Assembly: GCA_017163975.1 (NCBI GenBank)
Contig: JAFFSR010000264.1
Coordinates: 434,001-498,000, forward strand
DNA length: 64,000 bases
Direction of reading: 5' to 3'
Origin: Anastatus disparis
Lineage: Eukaryota; Arthropoda; Insecta; Hymenoptera; Eupelmidae
Position 1 is the stretch's first letter. Each line of letters begins with the position of its first letter. The position numbers and the translations under genes are program-made. The notes below the pieces were generated by a model. That model searched no databases, was not told the origin of the DNA, and saw only the letters and a list, made by a program, of their open reading frames with translations. Shown one piece after another: positions 1-12,198 of this stretch.

Positions 1-1234
1 AGAACTTCATTTTTACTACGCTATGTATACAACGTTGTTAACATTTGTAGTACTAGAAACTACATTTATAAGTTAATGTTTATGTTAAAAATAAATTTTC
101 CAATAGTTTATAATCACGTGTGGTCTTTTATTAAAAAATACGCATACTGCATGGAGAAGGAAAAAAAATACATAGATTGTAAATTAAATTGAATTTTACA
201 CTGTTTATTTTTACTTAAGTGTTTTTCAAATATATATAGTATCCTTTAAAAATTCCTGAAAAAATTTTGGAAGAAAAGTAGTTTTTTAAACGAAAGCATC
301 TCTGGTTCTATTGGTCGTATAATAAAAAAAAAGTTAATTGAAGTACGTACAAAATATTAATTTTTTATAGGTCTAAATAATTTTTTTATGTCGTTTTTTA
401 TATATTTTTACCATTTTAAATATTTTTTTAATTTTAGAAACTTTTCAACTGTGTTCAATCTCTTGTAATTTAAAAAAAATGAATCTACGTAAAAAATTAC
501 AACGGAAATTGAAAAATATTTGTAAAACAATAAGTTTTTACTAAAATTCAAAAGTTGATTAATCAATTAATTTAAAAAATGAAGCTATGTAAAAATTTAT
601 AACGGAAATTTAAATATTTCTAATATTAAAAGTTATTGCTTAAGATTTTTTTGCTAGAATTCTTTTTAAAAAAGTTTAACGTTTTTTTATCATTACCATA
701 ATAACATTAATTCATTTAACAATTCTTGACAAAACTTTTACCAACATATGTTACTGATAATAAATATTAAATTTTTTCAATTATAAACTACAAAGCGCAA
801 TTTTGGTTTTGATAACCATAATAAGTCACATTTAATAAGTCCCTATTTATAAAATAACAACAAATTAAAGCTCTTTGTACCATAAAGTTTTTTTTCAGAA
901 AGATATTTAGAAGAAACAATTACATAAAACTTCAAATCATACAAATAATCGAGAAAAATTTTACATATTTTAATCTCATATTTTAACAATATCTCATATT
1001 TTTTAATTATAAACAATTACAGATCATCTCCAATTTTATATACAATTATAAGGCGATTTTTAACAAAAATGTTATTTTCTTCTCCATCATGTAAGAACTA
1101 TATTACAAAATAGACCTGGGACCAAATTTTCTTGTATAAGGTATGAATCGTCGTACTTGCATTTCAAATATTTAATCTATAAAATTGGTAAAGAAAATAT
1201 AAATTAATTAAATTAAAAATTAGTTATAAAAAGA

Positions 1235-1238
<4 letters not shown>

Positions 1239-1270
<32 letters not shown>
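1239..1270. repeat. (AT)n microsatellite
   Basis: About 16 uninterrupted AT dinucleotides, read directly. Confidence 0.95.
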
Positions 1271-1273
<3 letters not shown>

Positions 1274-2377
1274 CATACATATTATAATAAGTTATAACTT
1301 GATCTCTTCTTGCACTTGTACATATATGAATATTTCCACAGAGCTTTAAAAGTAGATAATAAAAAGTAGGTAATTGAGAATAATAAAATTTCGTTAGTGT
1401 AATTTAACATGTGCAACATTCTTAGAATAAATAGTTATCTTTTATTCTGAATAATATAATGCCGTAGTTAAAAAGTACAAACAATAATTTTAATTTGCGC
1501 GATAAAGTCAGAAGCAATATATATCTTAAAGTAGTTAAACACCAAACAATTTTATTTATATACATTTTATGATTTTTATATTGTAATAAAGCACTAAAAT
1601 AAAAAAAAATACTTATCGATTGATAATTGATTTCTGAACGTTCGTTAGCCAAAGCTATTAGATAAATAAAAAGTAAAAAATAATGTGACGATTGCTCATT
1701 TAATTTCTATATTTTTGAAAGCTGAAATTAAAAAAAAGGTATGATATTTAAAATGTGTTTTAAGGAACACAATATTATTTAAGACATAGCTTGCTCAAAA
1801 TATACTTTTTTTTTAATCAAATATACGAGTTTGGAGAAATATTCAAAGTTAAATGATAAATCTAATATTAAAATAAATATATCTTAAAAGGCTTCAAGAA
1901 ATATATTTATTGGCACCTAATCATTTCATATTTATAATTTTGTAAAAGTTTATCATTTAGAAGTTTTATTTTTTGATATATATGTGTATTCTAAAAAAAT
2001 GAGTTACATATGATACAATTAAAATATTATCAAGAAAATTTCTATTTAACTTTTATATTTCATGTTGATATTTTAAGTTAGAACTTACTTTTTTCATTTT
2101 TCTCTCAAGCGGAATTTCTTAGAAAATTCCTGACACGACAGGCAAATTGATTTTATCAATTTAGAGATGCAAAAAATACACGCTCTGTGGCCGCATGGCA
2201 TGATTTTCAAAACGGATCTTGATGTACAACAAATGATGCATACTATTTTTAAAATAGCGTATTAATGATATTTGAATATAAAAAATGAAATAATTCAAAT
2301 ATGAATTAGATTACATTATAACGTCATGACTTCATTTTCATTGTGATTTAAGTATTTAATTTTGTTATAGTTGAATA

Positions 2378-2466
2378 ATTATTATTAATATTATTATTAA
2401 TATTATTATTAATATTATTATTAATATTATTATTAATATTATTATTAATATTATTATTATTAATCA

Positions 2467-2497
<31 letters not shown>

Positions 2498-2498
2498 G
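2378..2498. repeat. ATT / TTAATA microsatellite
   Basis: A compound microsatellite: a run built from TATTATTAA-type units, followed by pure ATT repeats to about 2498. It lies just upstream of the kilobase tandem array. Confidence 0.92.
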
Positions 2499-3995
2499 AA
2501 AATTGAATATTGTTTATAATATATAAATTTGTCTATAGTTTACAAATTGTATTATCATTTATCAATATTCAGCATCAACAATTGTGATACTGATGTTCCT
2601 TTATGAATCTTTGATAATGTTCCAGAATAAGCCAATGCCTCATGAAAAGATTTTATATGTCCCCGAGGACGTAAAAAAGCATATGAACATAGTTGAAAGG
2701 CAAGCTAAGGTGAATGCGGAGTTTTTACTTTTAGCCCGTCCGATTAATATTTAACCGTATACAACTCGCCGTGGTTTTAAATAACGCAACTTACTTTGTC
2801 TTAAGTTTCATAATCACATGGCAAATCGATAAGAGGCAAACAGAGTTACTAGTAATAGTATTGTGTAACCGTGTATTACTACAGTCACAAGTGTGAATTC
2901 TCCAAGTAAGTTTTGAAGGTTGTTCGAAGATCGGATCGAAGAGTAAAACACGATAGCAGAGCTAGAACCGTCACTCGTATACAAGCTATAGTATATAAAT
3001 CTGCATCTCAGTCAAAAATATTTAAAAGCTAATTGTTGTATTGGTATCATGTAAGAGCGCGAGAGTAAAAGAGATAAAAGTGCTGAACGACTTCTTATCA
3101 CGTAAAGTAGAAGTTAACCGTATCATGGAAATCGACAAACGATAGTCGAGATCATACACATAATCCTTCGCCGCCTACGTTACTTTAAAAATTTCATGAC
3201 GCCATAGAGGATTTAAGTAACTAAGAAAAAATCATTGAAATATTAATATTTTCTTTATATTATATAAATTTTTCATTGATTACAAAATGAATTATCTTTT
3301 TTTTATACTTAACATTTGCTATTATAATATTGATGTTTCTTTGGAATTTTTTGATAATGTTTCAAAAGCAGCCAATGCCTCATTGCATTAGCTGTTTTTG
3401 CTTCGTTAACATTAACTTTATTTTCCTTAGCTTTGCTGTTCATGTAACCCGAAATACATTTTTGGTCAAGAATATGTCATATTTATCCGGTAACATATGC
3501 GTGCTTAGGACATAGGGTCCACTTAAGTTATTAACTCTCAATATATTTACGATCTATACATTAAATGATGTATGAAAAGTTTTTATATGTCCTCGAGGAC
3601 GTAAATAAGCATATGAACATAGTGGAAAGGCAAGCTAAGGCGAATGCGGAGTTTTTACTCTTTTAGCCCGTCCGATAAATATTTAACCGTATACAACTCG
3701 CCGTGGTTTTAAATAACGCAACTTACTTCGTCTTCATTTCATGATCACATGGCAAATCGATAAGAGGCAAGAAACAGCGAGAAACAAGGTTGAGAGTATT
3801 TTGTAGGTAATAGTAATTATGTTCGGACCCGCATTGAGTTAAAAGGAGCCGAATGATTGCGAGTTACTAGGAATAGTATTGTGTAACCGTGTATCACTAC
3901 TGTCACAAGTGTAAATTCTCCAAGTAAGTTTTAAAGGTTGTTCGAAGATCGGATTGAAGAGTAAAACACGATAGCGGAGCTAAAACCGTCACTCG

Positions 3996-4031
3996 TATAT
4001 AAGCTATAGTATATAAATCTGCATCTCAGTC
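3996..4031 (+). promoter_or_regulatory. Candidate RNA polymerase II core promoter in the 1-kb repeat unit
   Basis: TATATAAG at 3996-4003 lies about 30 bp upstream of TCAGTC (4026-4031), which fits the arthropod initiator consensus TCAGTY and usual TATA spacing. The pair recurs at 4926/4956 and 7059/7089; in the first unit (about 2976/3008) the TATA is altered to TATACAAG. A second TATATAAAT lies closer to the initiator. No transcript or protein product is evident, so promoter activity is inferred from motif and spacing only. Confidence 0.4.
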
Positions 4032-5473
4032 AAAAATATTTAAAAGCTAATTGTTGTATCAGTATCATGTAAGAGCGCGAGAGTAAAAAAGATAAAAATG
4101 CTGAACGACTTCTTATCTCGTAAAATACAAGTTAACCGTATCATGGAAATCGACAAACGATAGTCGAGACCATATACATAATTCTTCGCCGCCTACGTTA
4201 CTTTAAAAATTTCATGACGCCATAGAGGATTTTAGTAACTAAGAAAAAATCATTGAAATATTAATATTTTCTTTATATTAAATAAATTTTTCATTGATTA
4301 CAAAATGAATTATCTTTTTTTTATACTTAACATTTGCTATTATAATATTGATGTTCTTTTGTAATTTTTTGATAATGTTTCAAAAGCAGCCAATGCCTCA
4401 TTGCATTAGCTGTTTTTGCTTCGTTAACATTAACTTTATGTTCCTTAGCTTTGCTTTTCATATAACCAGAAATACATTTTTGGTCAAGAATATGTCATAT
4501 TTATCCGGTAGCATATGCGTGCTTAGGACATAGGGTCCACTTAAGTTATTAACTCTCAATATATTTACGATCTATGCATCTAATGATGTATAAACAGTTT
4601 TTATATGTCCCCGAGGACGTAAATAAGCATATGAACATAGTCGAAAGGCAAACTAAGGCGAATGCGGAGTTTTTACTCTTTTAGCCCGTCCAATAAATAT
4701 TTAACCGTATACAACTCGCCGCGGTTTTAAATAACGCAACTTACTTTGTCTTACGTTTCATGATCACATGGCAAATCGATAAGAGGCAAGAAACAGCGAG
4801 AAACAAGGTTGAGAGTATTTTGTAGGTAATAGTAATTATGTTCGGACCCGCATTAAGTTGAAAGGAGCCGAATGGTTGCGAGTTACTAGTAATAGTAATA
4901 GTATTGGAGCTAGAACCGTCACTCGTATATAAGCTATAGTATATAAATCTGCATCTCAGTCAAAAATATTTAAAAGCTAATTGTTGTATTGGTATCATGT
5001 AAGAGCGCGAGAGTAAAAAAAATAAAAGTGCTGAACGACTTTTTATCACGTAAAGTAGAAGTTAACCGTATCATGGAAATCGACAAACGATAGTCGAGAT
5101 CATACACATAATTCTTCGGCGCCTACGTTACTTTAAAAATTTCATGACGCCATAGAGGATTTAAGTAACTAAGAAAAAATCATTGAAATATTAATATTTT
5201 CTTTATATTATATAAATTTTTCATTGATTACAAAATGAATTATCTTTTTTTTATACTTAACATTTGCTATTATAATATTGATGTTCCTTTGTAATTTTTT
5301 GATAATGTTTCAAAAGCAGCCAATGCCTCATTGCATTAGCTGTTTTTGCTTCGTTAACATTAACTTTATTTTCCTTAGCTTTGCTGTTCATGTAACCCGA
5401 AATACATTTTTGGTCAAGAATATGTCATATTTATCCGGTAACATATGCGTGCTTAGGACATAGGGTCCACTTA

Positions 5474-6585
5474 CCCGAGTAACCTTTTTATTACGGCAAC
5501 CAACTTCTCTCAGTTGGGCCACCTTCGGCTGCCGAAGTCGGGCCACCGAATGGGTGAGGCGTGGTGGCGAGCGTGGTCCTATGATGGCTAGCCGAAAATC
5601 GTATAGATTTTGTCATAATATCGATGTGTATCTTACATAATCTCGAAATATTCATTATTGTATTTTCATGCTATGGTAAAACTTTTTTTAATTGAAAATT
5701 AAAAATGAGTGATTGAATTAATAAAAATGATTTTCTTTGGACTCGACCTGAACTCGTTAAAAATTGATTCCGAAATTCCGCCCGCATACACGGACAAATA
5801 CAACCTAAAACCAATTGATAAAAACATAATAAAAAACTGATTATTCTCGTGGAAATGAGAACTAATTACCACAGATAATATAATTGATAAATTAACTAGT
5901 TATTCGAGTAACTCAAGTTCTTCATATTTTGTCGAGTAATTTAGATTTTCTCGAGTACTCGAGTAATTTATATTTTTTCGAATACTCAAGTAATTTATAT
6001 TTTTTCGAATACTCGATTTATTCGATCAATTCATATTTTTTTGAGTACTCAAGTGAATTGAGAAATTCATATTTTTTTCGAGTACTCGAGTAATTCGAGT
6101 AATTCATATTTTTTTCGAGTACTTGGAATGAAAACTCGAATACGCCTTCAAGTGTGAATACTCGATTGTCGAGTACTCGTGAGTAATTTTTTCTTCAAGT
6201 TCGAGTTAGGTACTCGACAAAAATATGAACTCGAATAACTAGTGTTACTCGAATAATTCGAATCATTTGAATAACTCGAGTTAATTAAATTTTTTTACTA
6301 ATGAAAACTATTTTAAAAAGTAGACAGTTGCTTTAACAATCAATCGATCGGTTACTATTGGAAATCAGCTGTTTTTTTATATAAATAATTGTACATAAAT
6401 TACGTTCAATTCTATGATTTTATAAGCTAGATTCGGCTGCCCTCTCAGGGCCCCGTTTCGCCGCCACGCCTCACGCCGATGTGGTGCCACTGTGGCGACA
6501 ATTCGGCAAGAGTTTCGGTGCCACTGAGGGTGATTCGGCACCGACTTCGGGCCCTCTGCACGCCGAAGTGAAAAGGTTACTCGGG
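5474..6585. mobile_element. 1.1-kb TIR element with TA duplication, non-autonomous
   Basis: Terminal inverted repeats CCCGAGTAACCTTTT and AAAAGGTTACTCGGG bound the element. It splits the repeat junction CCACTTAAG, and the intact junction in other units (for example 3517-3525) shows that TA was duplicated (5472-5473 and 6586-6587). Terminal ~120-bp zones are GC-rich and inverted-repeat-like. The centre (about 5890-6290) is a degenerate minisatellite built on CTCGAGTA/ACTCGAG. No transposase frame is present. TA target duplication is typical of Tc1/mariner-like elements; family assignment is inference. Confidence 0.85.
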
Positions 6586-7634
6586 TAAGTTATTAACTCT
6601 CAATATATTTACGATCTATGCATCTAATGATGTATGAAAAGTTTTTATATGTCCCCGAGGACGTAAATAAGCATATGAACATAGTGGAAAGGCAAGCTAA
6701 GGCGAATGCGGAGTTTTTACTCTTTTAGCCCGTCCGATAAATATTTAACCGTATACAACTCGCCGTGGTTTTAAATAACGCAACTTACTTCGTCTTACGT
6801 TTCATGATCACATGGCAAATCGATAAGAGGCAAGAAACAGCGAGAAACAAGGTTGAGAGTATTTTGTAGGTAATAGTAATTATGTTCGGACCCGCATTGA
6901 GTTAAAAGGAGCCGAATGATTGCGAGTTACTAGTAATAGTATTGTGTAACCGTGTATCACTACTGTCACAAGTGTAAATTCTCCAAGTAAGTTTTAAAGG
7001 TTGTTCGAAGATCGGATCGAAGAGTAAAACACGATAGCGGAGCTAAAACCGTCACTCGTATATAAGCTATAGTATATAAATCTGCATCTCAGTCAAAAAT
7101 ATTTAAAAGCTAATCGTTGTATTGGTATCATGTAAGAGCGCGAGAGTAAAAAAAATAAAAGTGCTGAACGACTTTTTATCACGTAAAGTAAAAGTTAACC
7201 GTATCATGGAAATCGACAAACGATAGTCGAGATCATACACATAATTCTTCGCCGCCTACGTTTCTTTAAAAATTTCATGACGCCATAGAGGATTTAAGTA
7301 ACTTAGAAAAAATCATTTAAATATTAATATGTTTTTCATATTATATAAATTTTTCATTGATTACAAAATGAATTATTTTTTTTTATACTTAACGTTTGCT
7401 ATTATAATATTGATGTTCCTTTGTAATTTTTTGATAATGTTTCAAAAGCAACCCATGCCTCATTGCATTAGCTGTTTTTGCTTCGTTAACATTAACTTTA
7501 TTTTCCTTAGCTTTACTGTTCATGTAACTCGAAATACATTTTTGGTCAAGAATATTTCATATTTATCCGGTAGCATATGCGTGCATAGGACATAGGGTCT
7601 ACTTAAGTTATTAACTCCCAATATATTTACGATC

Positions 7635-8262
7635 GAAATGATATAGATGACGGTAAATATGATCATATCCAAATCGGGTTGGAGTGAAGACCTAAAGGGT
7701 AGCTATTTATTTATCAATCAATGTTTTTTTCATTAGCTGTTTTTAATTTGTTGATCCAAATGACCATGAGGCCTTTTGGGTAAATAGCATTAAATATTGA
7801 AATCTTTAAAATGTTATTTTAGTTGATGATATTCAAAACATGTACTATTTTTGGATCACTAAGCACACTATTAAGGCATTGATTTTCTAAAAGTACAGTT
7901 TTTTAGCTTACTCTTGCCATAATTTGGATTAAATATGATGGAATTTTGCTAATTTGCATTCAAATAATAAATAATCGAGATTTCAATATTTCAAGTCATC
8001 TCAGTATTAAATGCTACTTTCCAAAAAAGCTCCATGAGATATCGGGATCATTTCATGTTTAAATATAGCATTCGAGCAGCAGAATCCAATAACATTTCAT
8101 AAAAGAGTATGCTTGCATTCCTAAAATAGTTATAAACAGATTTAATAGGCAGACGTAACAATTTGCTGATCGATATAGGGTGGTGCTGCGGTCTGGTGAG
8201 ACAAAAATATAAAATATTTTGTATATAGCGTTTTATAATTTACCGAGACTATATAATTATTT
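7635..8262. other. Intergenic, imperfect inverted repeat
   Basis: No gene. A weak inverted repeat pairs about 7770-7810 (TAGCATTAAATATTGAAATCT) with about 7975-8035 (GAGATTTCAATATTT, AGTATTAAATGCTA), suggesting the eroded remains of a foldback element about 300-400 bp long. Confidence 0.35.
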
Positions 8263-8269
8263 AATTATT

Positions 8270-8270
<1 letters not shown>

Positions 8271-8331
<61 letters not shown>
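8271..8331. repeat. (TA)n microsatellite, left flank of Helitrons
   Basis: Uninterrupted AT repeat. It continues after the first Helitron (8763-8856), so the two tracts were one microsatellite before insertion. Confidence 0.95.
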
Positions 8332-8334
<3 letters not shown>

Positions 8335-8761
8335 GTCTATATAATAAAGATATATCGCCTACGCCGCCGCCGTGTAAAAGAATTTTATGTGCCCTCAGTT
8401 AGCTGAAATTCAGCTAAAATTTAGCTGAAAGTTAGCTAAAAGTTAGCTGAAATTCAGATAAAATTTAGCTGAAAGTTAGCTGAGAGATAGCTGAAATTCA
8501 GATAAAATTTAGCTGAAAGTTAGCTGAGAGATAGCTGAAATTCAAATAAAATTTAGCTGAAAGTTAGCTAAAAGTTGGCTGAAATTCAGATAAAATTCAG
8601 CTGAAAGTTAGCTGAGAGATAGCTGAAAGGTAGTTAATTGTTAGCTAATTTAATTAATTGTTATCTAATTTAAGAACGTTCTCTTGGAAATTGATATTGA
8701 TTTGATAATTGATATTGACAATGGGGGGTGGTGAGCGAAGCGAGCAGGGGGGGAATCCCTA

Positions 8762-8762
<1 letters not shown>
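8332..8762 (+). mobile_element. Non-autonomous Helitron, 431 bp
   Basis: The 5' end is TCTGTCTATATAATAAAG, like known animal Helitron 5' ends (TC followed by TATATAATAAAG). The 3' end is CTAG (8759-8762), preceded by a short GC-rich hairpin-forming sequence, GAGCGAAGCGAGC. It has no TIR and no target duplication and sits between A and T of a TA microsatellite, as Helitrons do. The interior (8395-8640) is a tandem of about 66-bp units rich in TTAGCTGAAA. The 3' end matches that of the larger Helitron beside it, so the latter or a relative probably supplied the transposase. Confidence 0.85.

Positions 8763-8856
<94 letters not shown>
8763..8856. repeat. (TA)n microsatellite between the two Helitrons
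   Basis: About 47 AT dinucleotides between the CTAG end of the first Helitron and the TC end of the second. Confidence 0.95.
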
Positions 8857-8859
<3 letters not shown>

Positions 8860-8900
8860 ACCTATATTATATAGTTATATGAACCAAAATTCAGTCGTTG

Positions 8901-9047
8901 CCCCCCACCCCCCCACAGCCCCCCACATGATTTTTATTAATTAAATAACGTAAATTTACGTTATTTTATGTTATCGATCATTACCCCCACGTCCCCCCAC
9001 TGACCCCCCACAGTCCCCCCACAATCCCCCCACAATCCCCCCACAAC
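8901..9047. repeat. C-tract cluster near the Helitron 5' end
   Basis: More than ten runs of five to seven C, many in CCCCCCACA units, in two blocks (8901-8927 and 8983-9047) separated by an AT-rich segment containing the palindrome AACGTAAATTTACGTT. The complementary strand has repeated G5-G7 runs that could fold as G-quadruplexes. Confidence 0.85.
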
Positions 9048-9194
9048 TTTTTAGAACCATCAAATACTGCATAATATAGTTTTATATTTTTTTATTATAT
9101 TTTATTTATGTATAATATTACATAAAAATATAAAAATTTTAATTTTTTTTTTGTTGAAAACTCGAAAGTAGTTGCATAAAATTACAATTTATAA

Positions 9195-10530
9195 TAACCC
9201 AAAATGGAAAGAACTTAAAGAAATTTTAAAAATTTTCCTGAAGGAACAACTCCTAATGATATACCAAATATTACAGTAAGATTATTTTATGCAAAATTTA
9301 AAATGCTATTAAATGATATAATAAAAAATGAAATTTTTGGTCCTGTAATAGCTTATGTATTTTCCATAGAATTTCAAAAAAGAGGATTACCTCATGCACA
9401 TATCATTATCACATTACACCATAATCATAAAATATTTACTGTATAATCTATTGACAAGTATATTTCAGCTGAAATACCATCATCGGAAAATATATATTTA
9501 CAAAAATTAGTAATTAAACATATGTTACACGGACCACATACTAGCAAATCTCCATGTTATGATAAAAATAAAAATATATGTAAAAAAAATTTTCCAAAAC
9601 CATTTACTGAATGTACTAAAATTGAAGAAAATAAATATCCACAATACAAACGACGAAATAATATTTCTGATAATTATATCTACAATTTTAAAAATAACAA
9701 AAAAATTATAAAAGTTGATAATTCAATGGTAATTCCTTACAATAGTTTTTTATTAGCAAAATATGCTGCTCATATTAATACTGAACTTTGTATGTCAATA
9801 CAAAGTATTAAATATATTTACGACTATATTTATAAAGGAGTAGATAAAGCATATTGCAAAATAAAAGAAAATAAAATAAAAGAAAATGAAGAAGAAGTAT
9901 ATGATGAAATAACACAATATATAGATGGTAGATACTTAAGTCCAATGGAAGCAGCATGGAGATTACAAGAATTACCATTATGTGGCAGAAGTCATTCTGT
10001 AATAAGATTAAGTATTCATACAGAAAATCAACAAAAAATAATTTTTAATGAAAATGATAAAGATTCAGCATTAAATAAATACGAAACAACGTTAACCGCA
10101 TGGTTTACTTTGAATAAAAAAGATGATTTTGCTAAAAAAATTAAATATGTTAACATACCACAATATTATATTTTCAATTCTAACACAAAATCTTGGATAA
10201 AACGATCAAAAAATAGAAAAAACATAGCTATTGGTAGATTAAATGTAGTATCTCCTAAAGATAGTGAACGTTTTTTTTTTAAATTAATATTAAATAGAAT
10301 AAAAGGTGCAACATCTTATACAGATTTACGAACTCACGAAAATATTACTTATAATACTTATAAAGAAACAGCTTTAGCAATGAATTTAATTGAGCACGAA
10401 AATGAAATTTATTATATTTTTGAAGAAGCATGTCAAGTTATGTTACCAATACAACTACGTAAATTTTTTGCATGTTTTTTACTATGTGAAAATATTCAAG
10501 GTAAAATTATTTGGAACAAATATAAAAATT
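9195..10530 (+). pseudogene. Helitron Rep (HUH endonuclease) domain, broken
   Basis: The translation matches the Helitron helicase-like N domain: a CNPKW-type start (NPKW at 9195), then EFQKRGLPHAHIII with the His-U-His metal-binding motif (about 9372-9413), HGPH near 9528, and KYIYDYIYKG (about 9810-9837) carrying the paired tyrosines that cut and join DNA strands in rolling-circle transposition. DGRYLSPMEAAWR further on is also typical. A frame change lies near 9225-9235 and a TAA stop at 9444-9446 follows the HUH motif. From 9522 the frame stays open to about 10,530, where it shifts before the helicase. No active protein can be made. Confidence 0.88.
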
Positions 10531-12051
10531 TTTTACAGAAGATTTTAAAGATAATAAAGAAAATAAAGCTTTATCACATATTAATCAAATATTAAATTTA
10601 GAAGATATGTCATGTGAAAATTTTGGTTTACCAGAACCAAATAAAACATACATTGAAGAAAATGAAGAAATTAATGATGAAATTATAAATTTTAGTAAAA
10701 AAAAATTTGATAAAATGTATAAACAATTAAATAATGATCAAAAACAAATTTTTGAAAAAATAATAAATAATAAACAAAAAATATTTTTCATAGATGGACC
10801 AGGAGGTTCGGAAAAACTTTCTTATACAAAACATTAATATATTATTATATAAGCATTAAAAAAAATTTTTATCGATGGCTTGGACCGGAATAGCTTCAAT
10901 TTTATTACCTAAAGGTTTAAGAAGTCACAGAACTTTTAGATTACCATTGGATTTAAATAACATTGAAAGCGCATTTTTAAAATTTAATTCAGATAAAAAA
11001 AAATTAAGAGAAACAGATATAATTATATGGGATGAAGCATCTATGATTCCTAAAAAAGCTTTAGAAATCGTAAACAAAACTTTAAAAGATGTTTGTCATA
11101 ATGATAAAAGTTTTGGTGGAAAAATAATTATTTTAGGTGGAGATTTTCGACAAATTCTACCAGTATTAAAATATGGAAGAAGAAATACTATAATTGAAGA
11201 GACTATAAAATATTCAAATCTTTGGCCCTTATTTCATATTTTTAAATTAAAAAAAAAACATAAGATCTAATAATGACAGTTTCTCTTCATTTTTATTAAA
11301 TATAGGAGAAGGAAACATTAATCCATTTATTATTCCAGAAGAATGGAAAACTAATGACGTCTGTGCCAAAATTTATAAAAACATTAACGAAAATTATTGT
11401 TTTTCAAAAAATGTCATTTTGAGTACACATAATGAAGATGTAAATATTTTAAATAACAGAATTTTAAAATTAATTAAGAATGAAACAAAAACTTATTATA
11501 GCATTGACTATGCAACATACAAAGGTGTAGATCAAACGGATGATAATATTCATTTGAATTATCCAATAGAAATGTTAAATAACATAAGAGAAGGATTACC
11601 TCCACACGAACTGAAATTAAAAGTAAATACCATAATTATGTTAATTCGAAATTTAAGTATAAAAAATGGATTATGTAATGGAACGCGATTAAAAATAACT
11701 AAATTATTCAAATATAACATAGAAGCACAAATAATTACTGGAGAAAATAAAGGAAATAAAGTTTTTATACCACGTATTACATTAAACACTAATGAATCAT
11801 CATCTTTACCATTTATTTTATATAGAAAACAATTTCCTGTTATATTAGCTTTTGCTATAACAATTAATAAATCTCAAGGCCAAAGTTTCGAAAATATAGG
11901 AATATTCATCAAAAAACCTTTATTTTCTCACGGGCAATTATATGTTGCTCTTTCACGTTGTAAAAATGTAAATAAAATATATATTCAAAATGAATCGGAA
12001 AACAAAGATATTATACCTAACATAGTTTGGAAAGAAATATTAGAAAAATAA
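10531..12051 (+). pseudogene. Helitron Pif1-like helicase domain, broken
   Basis: Segments in three frames (10,531-10,837; 10,875-11,270; 11,419-12,051) carry ordered superfamily 1B helicase motifs: a Walker A relic FIDGPGGSEK near 10,790 (the usual GTGK is altered), Walker B IIIWDEASM near 11,020, GGDFRQILPV near 11,140, and late motifs FAITINKSQGQS and LYVALSRCKN (about 11,850-11,970). The enzyme would unwind DNA during rolling-circle transposition. Frameshifts lie near 10,830 and 11,265; part of the region between Rep and Walker A looks deleted. The last segment, 210 codons, is still open. Confidence 0.88.
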
Positions 12052-12198
12052 TTTTATTATAATTTAACAAAAATTTAATGTTATTTAAATAAATTTTTAT
12101 AAATTATTTTATTAATTAAACTTTATTTTTTTCAGGTTATATTTATAATAATTATAAACATTAAAAATTTTTAATAATATATAAATAAAAAAAACATA

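Larger units (their letters stand above)
1..2504. other. AT-rich stretch without recognisable gene
   Basis: No open reading frame here looks coding on either strand; the longest (1422-1652 minus) is low-complexity AT-rich translation. An imperfect tandem duplication of about 108 bp lies at 466-670 (two copies of a segment with AACGGAAATT). Nothing else could be assigned apart from the two microsatellites listed separately. Confidence 0.6.
2505..7634. repeat. Tandem array of a ~1,018-bp unit (four long copies)
   Basis: The same ~1 kb sequence recurs head to tail. Using the junction motif CCACTTAAGTTATTAACTC, copies run about 2505-3518 (truncated and internally deleted), 3519-4536, 4537-5473 (about 86 bp missing near 4899), 6586-7604 and a stub 7605-7634. 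Copies 2 and 4 are about 1,018-1,019 bp. A 1.1-kb element separates copies 3 and 4. Each unit holds a 60-codon open frame starting at an ATG (for example 3333), but differences between copies fall in many codon positions and change residues, so I do not call it a gene. A TATA/initiator pair is conserved (separate entry). The unit could be a satellite, a multicopy gene fragment or tandem LTR-like DNA; I do not recognise it. Confidence 0.9.

Noticed and set aside
3333..3515. Repeated 60-codon ORF in each 1-kb unit (also 4351, 5281, 7412)
   Set aside because: Differences between copies alter residues freely, and there is no splice, signal or family evidence. Best treated as a passenger frame in a tandem repeat.
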